Shown piece after piece: positions 1 to 5,665 of a stretch of DNA of 11,323 bases. Origin of the DNA: CAZTAO01 sp964611645 (lineage in GTDB: Bacteria; Armatimonadota; UBA5829). A program made the translations under genes and the position numbers. The stretch lies in the NCBI GenBank assembly GCA_964611645.1, contig CAZTAO010000093.1, forward strand, positions 1 to 11,323. The letters run 5' to 3'. Within the stretch, counting starts at the first letter, position 1; each line of letters begins with the position of its first letter. Below the pieces are notes generated by a model that saw only the letters and a program-made list of their open reading frames with translations, was not told where the DNA came from and did no database searches.

Positions 1-131
1 ATAGTATCGCTCAAGTCAGGAAGTCAAACAAGGTGGGGGTGGTTTGACGCTTACGTATATCTAGCCATATCGGAGGCAATGTCGCCAATATGAGGGTGGT
101 TTCCGAGGGGTGTTGGTGGAATGGAGGAACT
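1..131. other. Intergenic segment at the window edge, no gene seen
   Basis: I see no convincing coding frame, RNA gene or repeat in this leading segment. It lies downstream of tRNA-Arg, which is read on the minus strand. It may hold the trailer of that transcript and the end of whatever lies outside the window. Confidence 0.4.
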
Positions 132-208
132 TGGCGCGCCTGGAGGGACTCGAACCCCCGACCCTCTGATCCGAAGTCAGATGCTCTAATCCGCTGAGCT
201 ACAGGCGC
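132..208 (-). tRNA. tRNA-Arg (anticodon UCG)
   Basis: Read on the minus strand this is a complete 77-nt tRNA. The 7-bp acceptor stem is GCGCCTG (202-208) paired with CAGGCGC (136-142), followed by discriminator G and an encoded CCA (132-134). The T arm carries GGTTCGAGTCC. The anticodon stem TCTGA/TCAGA closes the loop CTTCGGA, in which U33 is followed by UCG, so it reads the arginine codon CGA and probably other CGN codons. A promoter lies about 40 nt upstream (248-277). Confidence 0.96.
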
Positions 209-247
209 GGGACTGGTGGCAGACAGCGTGCGCCGCCGCCAGTAGAT

Positions 248-277
248 ATTCTACCACATTGCCGGGCGCTACGACAA
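248..277 (-). promoter_or_regulatory. Sigma70-type promoter of tRNA-Arg
   Basis: On the minus strand, a -35 like TTGTCG (272-277) and a -10 TAGAAT (248-253) are separated by 18 bp. The -10 is preceded by TGG, the extended -10 form. Transcription would start near 241, giving a leader of about 33 nt before the mature tRNA at 208. The boxes are seen in the sequence; the assignment is inferred from position. Confidence 0.6.
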
Positions 278-310
278 AAAGCCAGAGTAACTGTTCGGTT
301 CTGGTGAGCT

Positions 311-352
311 ACTCCCTCTCCCCGGCCCCCGGGGAGAGGGTTGGGGTGAGGG
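311..352. repeat. GC-rich palindromic dispersed repeat
   Basis: A perfect inverted repeat (314-325 against 329-340, arms CCCTCTCCCCGG and CCGGGGAGAGGG, 3-nt loop) is followed by a TTGGGGTGAGGGG tail. This sequence type recurs between genes in many bacterial genomes. It lies downstream of the phosphoribosyltransferase gene and upstream of the tRNA-Arg promoter, so the very stable hairpin could also end or stabilise the panD transcript. It has no T tract after it on the minus strand, so I do not call it an intrinsic terminator. Confidence 0.65.
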
Positions 353-430
353 GAAGCAACAAGCCTTGCGAGATAGCACTCACATAGTCCAAACCAGTAC
401 GAGCCCAACACCGAGGTCGCGCCGCCCCCC

Positions 431-451
431 AGAACCCAGAACTCAGAACCC
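431..451. repeat. Three tandem 7-bp units at a gene end
   Basis: Three units AGAACCC, AGAACTC and AGAACCC follow one another. Read on the minus strand they are GGGTTCT, GAGTTCT, GGGTTCT. The first of these on that strand encodes the last two residues (Gly-Phe) and, with the next base, the TGA stop (443-445) of the phosphoribosyltransferase gene. Repeats of this kind are common outside genes, which suggests the present 3' end of that gene was set by the repeat. Confidence 0.7.
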
Positions 452-1339
452 GAATATCTGCCACCACTTCCGCTTTTCCGTGCGGCGTGGAGACTTCTTC
501 GCGCAGTTGGGGCAGGGGCTGAACTCTCTTCGGGCAAGGAACTCTATCTCGCAGCGGAGCCTGGCCGGGGCAGCGGAGCAGTCCTTGGCGAGATGGAAGA
601 CGCCGCTGGAGTCTATCCAGGCGGGTCTCAGGCCGGGTTTGTTGGCGATGTCGTCGGTGTCGAGTTCGAGCATGCCGAGGCCGTCCGCGCCTCCGGAGAA
701 CCGCATCGCCGCCAGGTTCACCACCATAACGCTCGAAGCGCCCCCGTGTGACTTCAGCGCCGAAGCGTAGACTCTTGCCGAAGCGCCGGTGTTGTAGATG
801 TCATCGAGCAGGAGGGTTTTGCCTTGGGCGGAGCCTGGTCGGATGAAGAGGTCGGCAGCGGCGATTCTGGCTCTTTCCGCCAGCATATCCGGCCCACTCA
901 ACCGCTGAAGCACTCGCATTGGAGGCCGCCCGCCGGACTTGAAGAACGCCTGCTCGCAGTCCCTTGCCCCAAGCCTTCTGCAGACTTCCTTCACAAGGAG
1001 GCTTTGCGGCTTGGACTGGTCCGGCTGGCTTTCGGAGGACGACAAAACCCGCGCCACGAACTTCGGCTTCCAATCACCGCAGGCTTCCACCACCAGCCCC
1101 GCATAGAAGCTTGCCATTTCCCCGATCTCAGGCGCAAATGCCTCCGCCGGAACGCATTCCTTGAAAGCCTTGACCAGCCTGCTGTCGTAGTCCTGGGTTC
1201 TGCCAGCCCAGAAGGAGCCGAGGTGAACGGTCCGGTCGCAGGGATCGGTTGAGGCGAGTTTGGGATAATCGAGGGCTTTCCACACAGCCACAGGCGCGGG
1301 GGTAAAGCTATTGGGGCCGGCTTGTGCCTGCTCGGGCAT
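443..1339 (-). CDS. Phosphoribosyltransferase-domain protein with C-terminal His/Cys site
   Basis: 298 aa. The centre has a type I phosphoribosyltransferase signature: hydrophobic strand TLLL followed by DDIYNTGAS (residues 179-187), the PRPP-binding loop, as in ComF-like proteins. The C-terminal part has H249-x4-C254 and C276-x2-C279, a spacing that recalls small Ada-like metal-binding segments, then a basic tail. ComF usually carries its zinc site at the N terminus, so this arrangement is not a standard ComF. No signal peptide or membrane segment is seen, so it is probably cytoplasmic. It starts 10 nt after the panD stop and is probably co-transcribed with it. A GAGG lies about 9 nt before the ATG. 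The last two codons and the stop fall in a 7-bp tandem repeat. The substrate is unknown. Possible roles are nucleotide salvage or a DNA-uptake-related function. Confidence 0.75.
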   Translation of the reverse strand: MPEQAQAGPNSFTPAPVAVWKALDYPKLASTDPCDRTVHLGSFWAGRTQDYDSRLVKAFKECVPAEAFAPEIGEMASFYAGLVVEACGDWKPKFVARVLSSSESQPDQSKPQSLLVKEVCRRLGARDCEQAFFKSGGRPPMRVLQRLSGPDMLAERARIAAADLFIRPGSAQGKTLLLDDIYNTGASARVYASALKSHGGASSVMVVNLAAMRFSGGADGLGMLELDTDDIANKPGLRPAWIDSSGVFHLAKDCSAAPARLRCEIEFLARREFSPCPNCAKKSPRRTEKRKWWQIFGF

Positions 1340-1349
1340 CGGGTTTGCC

Positions 1350-1697
1350 TCAGACGTAGTCTATTATGCGGTTGGAGTCATCGACCAACACCACTTTGCG
1401 CTCCACCGGCTCATCGGTCATGCAGAAAGCGGTGATTATCACTTTGTCTCCGATGTTGCACTTGTGCGCGGCCGCGCCGTTAATGCAGATGATCCCCGAC
1501 CCACGCTCGCCGGGCATGGCGTATGTCTCGAACCGTTCGCCGTTGTTCACATTCCACACGTGTACAAGCTCGCCGTCCAGTATTTCCACGGCCTCCATCA
1601 GGTCAACATCGATGGTAATACTGCCCACATAATTCACGTCGCACGCGATAACGCTCGCACGGTGGATTTTGCTCTTGCATATACTAAGGAGTTTCAA
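1350..1697 (-). CDS. panD: Aspartate 1-decarboxylase
   Basis: 115 aa. It converts L-aspartate to beta-alanine for pantothenate and CoA synthesis and acts in the cytoplasm, as a tetramer in known homologues. The proenzyme cuts itself between Gly and Ser to form the pyruvoyl cofactor. The motif NYVGSITID places the cut at G25/S26. Conserved K10, R55, T58 and Y59 (in NGERFETY) and the GAAAH stretch (residues 74-78) are all present, shifted by one from E. coli numbering. The length is slightly shorter than the usual 126 or so. The start is unusual: TTG at 1695-1697. An in-frame TGA lies four codons upstream and no in-frame ATG lies before the active-site region, so TTG is the only good choice. 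A weak AGGA is about 12 nt upstream. A clear promoter sits at 1737-1766. Confidence 0.95.
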   Translation of the reverse strand: MKLLSICKSKIHRASVIACDVNYVGSITIDVDLMEAVEILDGELVHVWNVNNGERFETYAMPGERGSGIICINGAAAHKCNIGDKVIITAFCMTDEPVERKVVLVDDSNRIIDYV

Positions 1698-1736
1698 GCT
1701 GGTCGGTCATCCTGTCTGCTTATTTCTACCAACCAC

Positions 1737-1766
1737 ATTATACCAGCAAACCCTCCCAAGCCTCAA
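1737..1766 (-). promoter_or_regulatory. Promoter of panD and the phosphoribosyltransferase gene
   Basis: On the minus strand, -35 TTGAGG (1761-1766) and a perfect -10 TATAAT (1737-1742) are 18 bp apart. The -10 carries the extended TGG just before it. Predicted transcription start is near 1730, leaving a 5' leader of about 33 nt. The -35 lies 2 bp from the -35 of the divergent tRNA-Glu promoter. Confidence 0.75.
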
Positions 1767-1768
1767 GT

Positions 1769-1798
1769 TTGCCAGAAACGGGGCTTTTTTGGTATTAT
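1769..1798 (+). promoter_or_regulatory. Promoter of tRNA-Glu
   Basis: -35 TTGCCA (1769-1774) and -10 TATTAT (1793-1798) are separated by 18 bp, with the mature tRNA starting 12 nt after the -10. It is back to back with the panD promoter, so the two polymerase sites face away from each other over about 60 bp. Confidence 0.6.
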
Positions 1799-1809
1799 TG
1801 ACTGTTAGC

Positions 1810-1884
1810 GGTCCCATGGTGCATCGGTTAGCACACGGCTCTTTCAAGGCCGGGAGAGGGGTTCAACTCCCCTTGGGACCGCCA
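1810..1884 (+). tRNA. tRNA-Glu (anticodon UUC)
   Basis: A 75-nt cloverleaf. Acceptor GGTCCCA (1810-1816) pairs with TGGGACC (1874-1880), then G discriminator and encoded CCA (1882-1884). The anticodon arm CGGCT/GGCCG closes the loop CTTTCAA, giving anticodon UUC. The D arm holds GGTTAGCAC and the T arm GGTTCAACTCC. It reads the GAA and GAG codons. Confidence 0.96.
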
Positions 1885-1997
1885 TTTCTTGTACCACCCG
1901 CCCTTCATTCCGCCCTCACCCATCCGCAGACACCATTCCCTAATCCTGGCGTAGCCGGAACCAACATCAATAATGAAACCCCGGAAAGATCCGTTCC

Positions 1998-2014
1998 CTT
2001 TCGTGTTTTCGTGA
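1998..2014. repeat. Short TTTCGTG direct repeat, possible dispersed element
   Basis: The stretch CTTTCGTGTTTTCGTGA holds two near-identical TTTCGTG units. Similar sequence turns up between genes in many environmental bacterial genomes, so I list it as a possible dispersed repeat. Only this one copy is in the window. The rest of the 1885-2060 interval shows no gene or structure I can support. Confidence 0.3.
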
Positions 2015-2060
2015 TGAGAGTTCCTTGCGTCTTGCAATACGCACAATACCGCAATAAAAC

Positions 2061-2096
2061 GCATATATGCCACTTGACACGCGCATCGCGCTGCGC
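2061..2096. promoter_or_regulatory. Candidate operator(s) at the operon promoter
   Basis: Two dyads overlap or adjoin the promoter. GCATATATGC (2061-2070) is a perfect 10-bp palindrome just upstream of the -35. GCGCA-N6-TGCGC (2081-2085 and 2092-2096) is an inverted repeat that fills almost the whole 17-bp spacer between -35 and -10. DeoR-family repressors commonly control their own operon, and a protein bound in the spacer would block RNA polymerase. That this DeoR protein binds here is inference. Confidence 0.45.
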
Positions 2097-2102
2097 TAGA
2101 CT
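2074..2102 (+). promoter_or_regulatory. Promoter of the sugar operon, predicted leaderless start
   Basis: A perfect -35 TTGACA (2074-2079) and -10 TAGACT (2097-2102, four of six consensus bases) lie 17 bp apart. The expected transcription start, about 7 nt after the -10, is at 2109, which is the first base of the regulator GTG codon. No Shine-Dalgarno site precedes that codon. The first gene is therefore probably read from a leaderless mRNA. Confidence 0.75.
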
Positions 2103-2108
2103 GAGCTT

Positions 2109-2882
2109 GTGATAGCGGCGGAGCGGAAACAACGGATGTATGAGATGGCGCTGGCGCAGGGGGCGGTGACTGTGCTGGAGCTATCCCGCGCGTTTGGGGC
2201 GGTGGAGAACACCATCCGCAAGGACCTCGATGCGCTTCACGCCGAAGGCAAACTCGTGCGGACCCACGGTGGCGCGATTGCCCCGGAGCGGGGCGTGCCA
2301 TCGCCGCCGTATTCCCAGATTCGGAGCGCGAACCTGCTGGAGAAATCCCGCATTGGCCAGGCGGCGCTTGCCTACCTGCCGAAGGCCGGGCTTGTGCATG
2401 TCAACGCCGGGACCACGGCTTTCGAGTTCATCACCCGAATCCCATCCGATTGGGATATCCAACTCACCACCAACTCCCCCGACATCGCTGCCTATCTGGC
2501 GGCGAACACGCGGATCGAGGCATCGATTTTCGGCGGGAAGATGGTGCAGGAGTCGATGGAGTCCGACGGCAGCTACTCCGTTGAGGTCATCGACAGGCTC
2601 TACTGGGACGCCTGCTTTGTCGGCATCAACGCGTTGGACCCGGAAAAGGGCATTACCGAGGTGGACCTCAACGTGGCGACGATGTGCCGAAAGGTCATTG
2701 AACGCAGCAGGAAGGTCATCGGGTTGTGCGACTCATCGAAGTTCAGGCGATACTCGCGGGCAAGCGTAGGCCCGGTATCGCTGATAGACGTGCTTATTAC
2801 CGATCCCGGCATCGACGACAGCCTGGCGGAGTGGCTGAGCGGTGAGGGGGTCGAAGTGGTGAAAGCCGGGGGAGAGATATGA
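2109..2882 (+). CDS. DeoR-family transcriptional regulator
   Basis: 257 aa, the normal size for the family. The N-terminal winged helix-turn-helix covers residues 5-56, with VTVLELSRAFGAVENTIRKDLDAL as the helix-turn-helix and the wing motif LVRTHGGAI. The DeoR sensor domain spans about 77-235, with the sugar-phosphate-loop-like NAGTTAFEF, FGGKMV and a CDSSKFRRYS motif. The usual Asp before GTT is Asn-Ala here (N99-A100). Family members usually repress sugar operons and release DNA when a phosphorylated sugar binds. The start is GTG at 2109; it fits the family N terminus and coincides with the predicted transcription start. The gene overlaps the next one by 4 nt (ATGA), so they are translationally coupled. 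It probably controls the operon it heads. Confidence 0.92.
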   Translation: MIAAERKQRMYEMALAQGAVTVLELSRAFGAVENTIRKDLDALHAEGKLVRTHGGAIAPERGVPSPPYSQIRSANLLEKSRIGQAALAYLPKAGLVHVNAGTTAFEFITRIPSDWDIQLTTNSPDIAAYLAANTRIEASIFGGKMVQESMESDGSYSVEVIDRLYWDACFVGINALDPEKGITEVDLNVATMCRKVIERSRKVIGLCDSSKFRRYSRASVGPVSLIDVLITDPGIDDSLAEWLSGEGVEVVKAGGEI

Positions 2883-3925
2883 CGGACCAGGAACTGTATG
2901 AGCAGATAGATACGCCATTCTATCGGGACAAGATCGCCCCGCTGCTGCCGGAGAAGGTGCTGGACTTCCACACCCATATATGGCTCGATGAGCATTGGAA
3001 AGACCAGCCGGCGTGGGAGAAAGATTCTCCCGGGACCAAGTATATGGTCTTGGATGAGCAGTGCTCGGCGGAGTCGATGCTTGGCACAATATCCAGGGCA
3101 TTTCCTGATCGGCTGTATGAGATAGTGACATTCGGCATGCCCAGCCCGGCTGTGAAGCTGGCCGAGAGTAACGATTACGCTGAGGAGTCTGCCAGGAAGC
3201 ACCCCGGCATCTATCCACTGCTGATGGCCGGTGGGGACCTGATTCCTGAAGATGAGATCAGGCGGTTGATTCCGGACGGCGGGTACTATGGCTACAAGGT
3301 CTTCCTGAACTGGTTCGGCAACGACTACGGCCACCTCACCATCGAGGACATGATCGGTCCCAACGAGATGCGGCTGGCGAATGAGCTGGGGCTGGTGGTG
3401 CTGCTGCATGTCCCGCGCGACGGCAGGCTGGCGGACCCGGTGGTGCAGGAGGGGGTGCGGAGGCTGTCCCGCGAGTATCCCAACTCCAGCATAGTTCTTG
3501 CACACTGTGGGCGCGCCTATCTGCCGGACGAGATGTCCGCGGCGATTGGGGCGGTGGCTGACCTGGATAATGTCTACCTGGACACCGCGATGGTGATGGA
3601 GCCGCAGGTTATCGAGATGGTGTTCGACCGCATTGACTCCTCCCGCGTGCTCTATGCCTCCGATCTGCCGGTTGCCGCGATGCGGGGGCGCAGAGTGTAT
3701 CTCGCTGACCACTGGGTCGACCTGGTGTGGGAGGGCTACAGTTCCAGCGCATATCGCGTTCCCAGCAAGAATATGCGAGCGACTCTGATGGTGTACGAGA
3801 TAATACTCGCCGTCAGCCGGGCCGCGAGGATGGCAGGCTTGACCGACAAGCAGGCGAAAGCCCTTTTCCACGACAACGGCATGGCGCTGCTGAACAAGGC
3901 GCGGAGGGGTGACGACTCGGCGTAA
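2879..3925 (+). CDS. Amidohydrolase-family (amidohydrolase_2-like) metal-dependent hydrolase
   Basis: 348 aa TIM-barrel hydrolase. Metal-site residues are in the expected order: H31-x-H33 after strand 1 (VLDFHTHIW), H177 (LLHVPRD), H209 (VLAHCGR) and D262 (LYASDLPV). K140 (YGYKVF) may correspond to a metal-near lysine. The start ATG overlaps the regulator stop and follows a strong GGGGGAG. Relatives include sugar-lactone hydrolases and non-oxidative decarboxylases. With sugar dehydrogenase-like genes in the same operon, lactone hydrolysis is the most attractive guess, but that is inference. A 127-nt gap with an inverted repeat follows. No signal peptide is seen, so it is cytoplasmic. Confidence 0.88.
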   Translation: MTDQELYEQIDTPFYRDKIAPLLPEKVLDFHTHIWLDEHWKDQPAWEKDSPGTKYMVLDEQCSAESMLGTISRAFPDRLYEIVTFGMPSPAVKLAESNDYAEESARKHPGIYPLLMAGGDLIPEDEIRRLIPDGGYYGYKVFLNWFGNDYGHLTIEDMIGPNEMRLANELGLVVLLHVPRDGRLADPVVQEGVRRLSREYPNSSIVLAHCGRAYLPDEMSAAIGAVADLDNVYLDTAMVMEPQVIEMVFDRIDSSRVLYASDLPVAAMRGRRVYLADHWVDLVWEGYSSSAYRVPSKNMRATLMVYEIILAVSRAARMAGLTDKQAKALFHDNGMALLNKARRGDDSA

Positions 3926-3938
3926 CGAGTACAAGTTC

Positions 3939-4016
3939 CCATCATCCTGAGCTTGTCGAAGGATGCGATTTGGCACAATGGCGGGCCGGCACGCTTCGAC
4001 AAGCTCAGCGTGATGG
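3939..4016. repeat. Inverted pair of CCTGAG...TCGAAGG repeats
   Basis: A 23-bp arm (3939-3961) is repeated in inverse at 3994-4016 with 21 of 23 matches across a 32-nt loop. The core CTGAGCTTGTCGAAG is identical in both arms. The left copy is also a small hairpin of its own (CATCCT at 3943-3948 with AGGATG at 3960-3965). It sits between the amidohydrolase and kinase genes. As RNA it would be a stable structure that could trim, stabilise or attenuate the operon transcript. Related elements lie inside and after the kinase gene. Confidence 0.8.
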
Positions 4017-4052
4017 TGCAGCCCAACGCAGTATCGGCAAACGGAGAGACTG

Positions 4053-5516
4053 TTGGCATCAGAAGGGTATCTGGGTCTGGATATCGGGGGGACCGGGGTC
4101 AAGGTGGGAGTATTCGACTCCAAAGGGGTTCCGCTCGCCTTCAGCCGAAAGCCCTTCCAGCCGGTGGGCGGGCAGATCGAGATCGACTTGGTCCGCGCAG
4201 CCGCAAGGGAGAGCGTGCGAGAGGCTGTGCGCGCGAGCGGAGCCAGAATTCGGGCAATGGCAGTCTCCAGCCAGGGCCAGACTTTCGTGGCTTTGGATGA
4301 CCAGGACAATCCGCTATACCCCGCAATAATGTGGTACGATGCCAGGGCCGCGGCGCAGTCCGATGCGCTTGCGAATGCCCTGGAAAGCGCCGAGAAGCCC
4401 CTGCCTTTCATTGAGGCGATCGCCTCCGGGCCAAAGATAATGTGGCTGCGGGATAACATGCCAGACGTGTTCGCCGCAGCCAGCCGCTATCTGCTCCTGC
4501 CGGATTACTTCGCATATATCCTCACAGGCAAAGCAATCACCGACCCTCAAGCTGCCGCAAGCACGGGGCTTTACGTCGATGGCCAGGGAGATTACCACAC
4601 CCAGGCCCTGGCTGCTTCCGGGGTTCGCCGCGAACAACTGGCCTCGATCCAGGATTACGGCACAACGATAGGCCGAATCCGCGCGGACATAGCATCGGAA
4701 TGGGGACTGGACAGAGAAACCCTGCTCGTAAACGGTACAAACGACCAGTACGCAGGAGCAATCGGGGCAGGCAACTGCGAACCGGGCATTCTCACGGAGA
4801 CCACCGGTACCTGCCTTGCTCTGGTGACCCTGACAGAAAACCTGCCCAACCCGATGCCCCCCGGCCTGATGGGTGGCAACTTCCCGATGACAGGCTGCCA
4901 TTTCGCCCTCGCCTACGCCAAGACCGCCGGGCCTGTGCTGGATTGGATAAGATGCACCCTGAGCGGAGTCGAAGGGGGAGTCGAAGGGCAGGTCGGCGCG
5001 AGCATCGAGACCCTTGAATGCGAGGCAGGTGAATCGGGGATGGGCAGCGGTGGGGTCACAATCGTCCCGCACTTCGACGGCATGGTTTCTCCGACTCCCG
5101 ACCCCGACATGCGCGGTTTGATCAAAGGTCTGAGCCTGGGAACAACCCGTGGTGACCTTTATAGGGCCGCGCTGGAGTCTTTGGCATTCAGCTTGCGAGA
5201 GAACCTGGAACTACTGGAAGAGAACGGGTTGCCGGTCAAGACAGTCCGGTCAATCGGAGGCGGGGCGAAGAGTGACCTTTGGCTGCAAATCAAAGCGGAC
5301 GTGCTTGGCAGAGAGATCGAGCGGCCATTAGTCACCGAATCCGCCACGCTAGGCGCGGCGCTGATTGCAGCGGTGGGGGCGGAAGAGTATTTCGATATAA
5401 AGCAAGCCTCGGACATGGCTTACGGGGTTGAGCGGGTGTTTGTGCCGGACGCAGCAGCGCACACTGCCTACGAGGAGCCATACCAGTCGTACCGGCAGGC
5501 CTGCTGGTTGAGTTAG
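4053..5516 (+). CDS. FGGY-family carbohydrate kinase, xylulokinase-like
   Basis: 487 aa, normal for FGGY kinases. Domain 1 starts with the phosphate-binding YLGLDIGGTGVKVGVFD and includes AVSSQGQTFVALDD and AIMWYDARA. NGTNDQYAGAIG places the likely catalytic Asp at D231, matching the Asp in xylulokinases. Domain 2 has the adenosine/phosphate segments TETTGTCLAL and SIGGGAKSDLWLQIKADVLG. It should phosphorylate a ketose or polyol with ATP, probably the product of the downstream isomerase; the exact sugar is unknown. The start is TTG at 4053, with GGAGAG ending 4 nt before it, and the DIGGT motif falls at its usual distance. An odd feature is residues 305-312, GVEGGVEG, coded by a perfect 12-bp tandem duplication within a dispersed-repeat sequence. 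Confidence 0.92.
   Translation: MASEGYLGLDIGGTGVKVGVFDSKGVPLAFSRKPFQPVGGQIEIDLVRAAARESVREAVRASGARIRAMAVSSQGQTFVALDDQDNPLYPAIMWYDARAAAQSDALANALESAEKPLPFIEAIASGPKIMWLRDNMPDVFAAASRYLLLPDYFAYILTGKAITDPQAAASTGLYVDGQGDYHTQALAASGVRREQLASIQDYGTTIGRIRADIASEWGLDRETLLVNGTNDQYAGAIGAGNCEPGILTETTGTCLALVTLTENLPNPMPPGLMGGNFPMTGCHFALAYAKTAGPVLDWIRCTLSGVEGGVEGQVGASIETLECEAGESGMGSGGVTIVPHFDGMVSPTPDPDMRGLIKGLSLGTTRGDLYRAALESLAFSLRENLELLEENGLPVKTVRSIGGGAKSDLWLQIKADVLGREIERPLVTESATLGAALIAAVGAEEYFDIKQASDMAYGVERVFVPDAAAHTAYEEPYQSYRQACWLS
4957..4988. repeat. Dispersed-repeat unit with 12-bp tandem duplication inside the kinase gene
   Basis: CCCTGAGCGGAGTCGAAGGG matches the CCTGAG...GTCGAAGG signature of the flanking palindromes. 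Its second half, GGAGTCGAAGGG, is repeated exactly and in tandem (4965-4976 and 4977-4988). Both copies are in frame and read Gly-Val-Glu-Gly twice. The site lies in the variable stretch between DWIR and the PHFDG region, where an insertion is likely to be tolerated. Confidence 0.75.
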
Positions 5517-5520
5517 TGTG

Positions 5521-5624
5521 CCGCTTGCCCTGAGTAGCCGCGAGGAACGAGCGGCGTATCGAAGGGCGGCTATTCGTGCGGACGCCTTTCGATACGCTCG
5601 CAAGCTCGCACTCAGGGCTAGCGG
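5521..5624. repeat. Long nested palindrome after the kinase gene
   Basis: Outer arms 5521-5535 and 5610-5624 match at 14 of 15 bases. Inner arms 5555-5568 and 5583-5596 match at 13 of 14. The left half also folds alone: GCCCT (5527-5531) with AGGGC (5563-5567), and within it GCCGC (5536-5540) with GCGGC (5551-5555). It carries the same CCTGAG...TATCGAAGG signature as the elements before and inside the kinase gene. It begins 4 nt after the kinase stop and may act as an mRNA-stabilising or processing structure. Confidence 0.8.
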
Positions 5625-5665
5625 ATTCTACGAGCCAGACAATTCGTGAATCAGGAGATTTGAAT

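Noticed and set aside
1757..1790. Rho-independent terminator (AGCC...GGCT followed by T6) between panD and tRNA-Glu
   Set aside because: The stem is only 4-5 bp with a loop near 20 nt, and the site overlaps the tRNA promoter. No gene upstream on the plus strand needs it.
1828..2301. Minus-strand open frame over tRNA-Glu, the promoter region and the regulator start
   Set aside because: It crosses a tRNA and a strong opposite-strand promoter and has a low-complexity sequence with no domain.
2600..4459. A 619-codon open frame on the minus strand
   Set aside because: It runs opposite three genes with clear family motifs (regulator, amidohydrolase, kinase), shows no recognisable domain, and is a shadow of codon bias in GC-rich coding DNA.
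3939..5624. Palindromes around the kinase as a transposon or CRISPR array
   Set aside because: There is no transposase, no target-site duplication that I can see, and no regular spacers. They fit non-autonomous dispersed palindromic repeats.
5576..5665. N-terminal extension of the isomerase to an upstream ATG
   Set aside because: The extra 30 residues are coded by the palindrome, while the ATG at 5666 has a proper AGGAG and matches the family N terminus.
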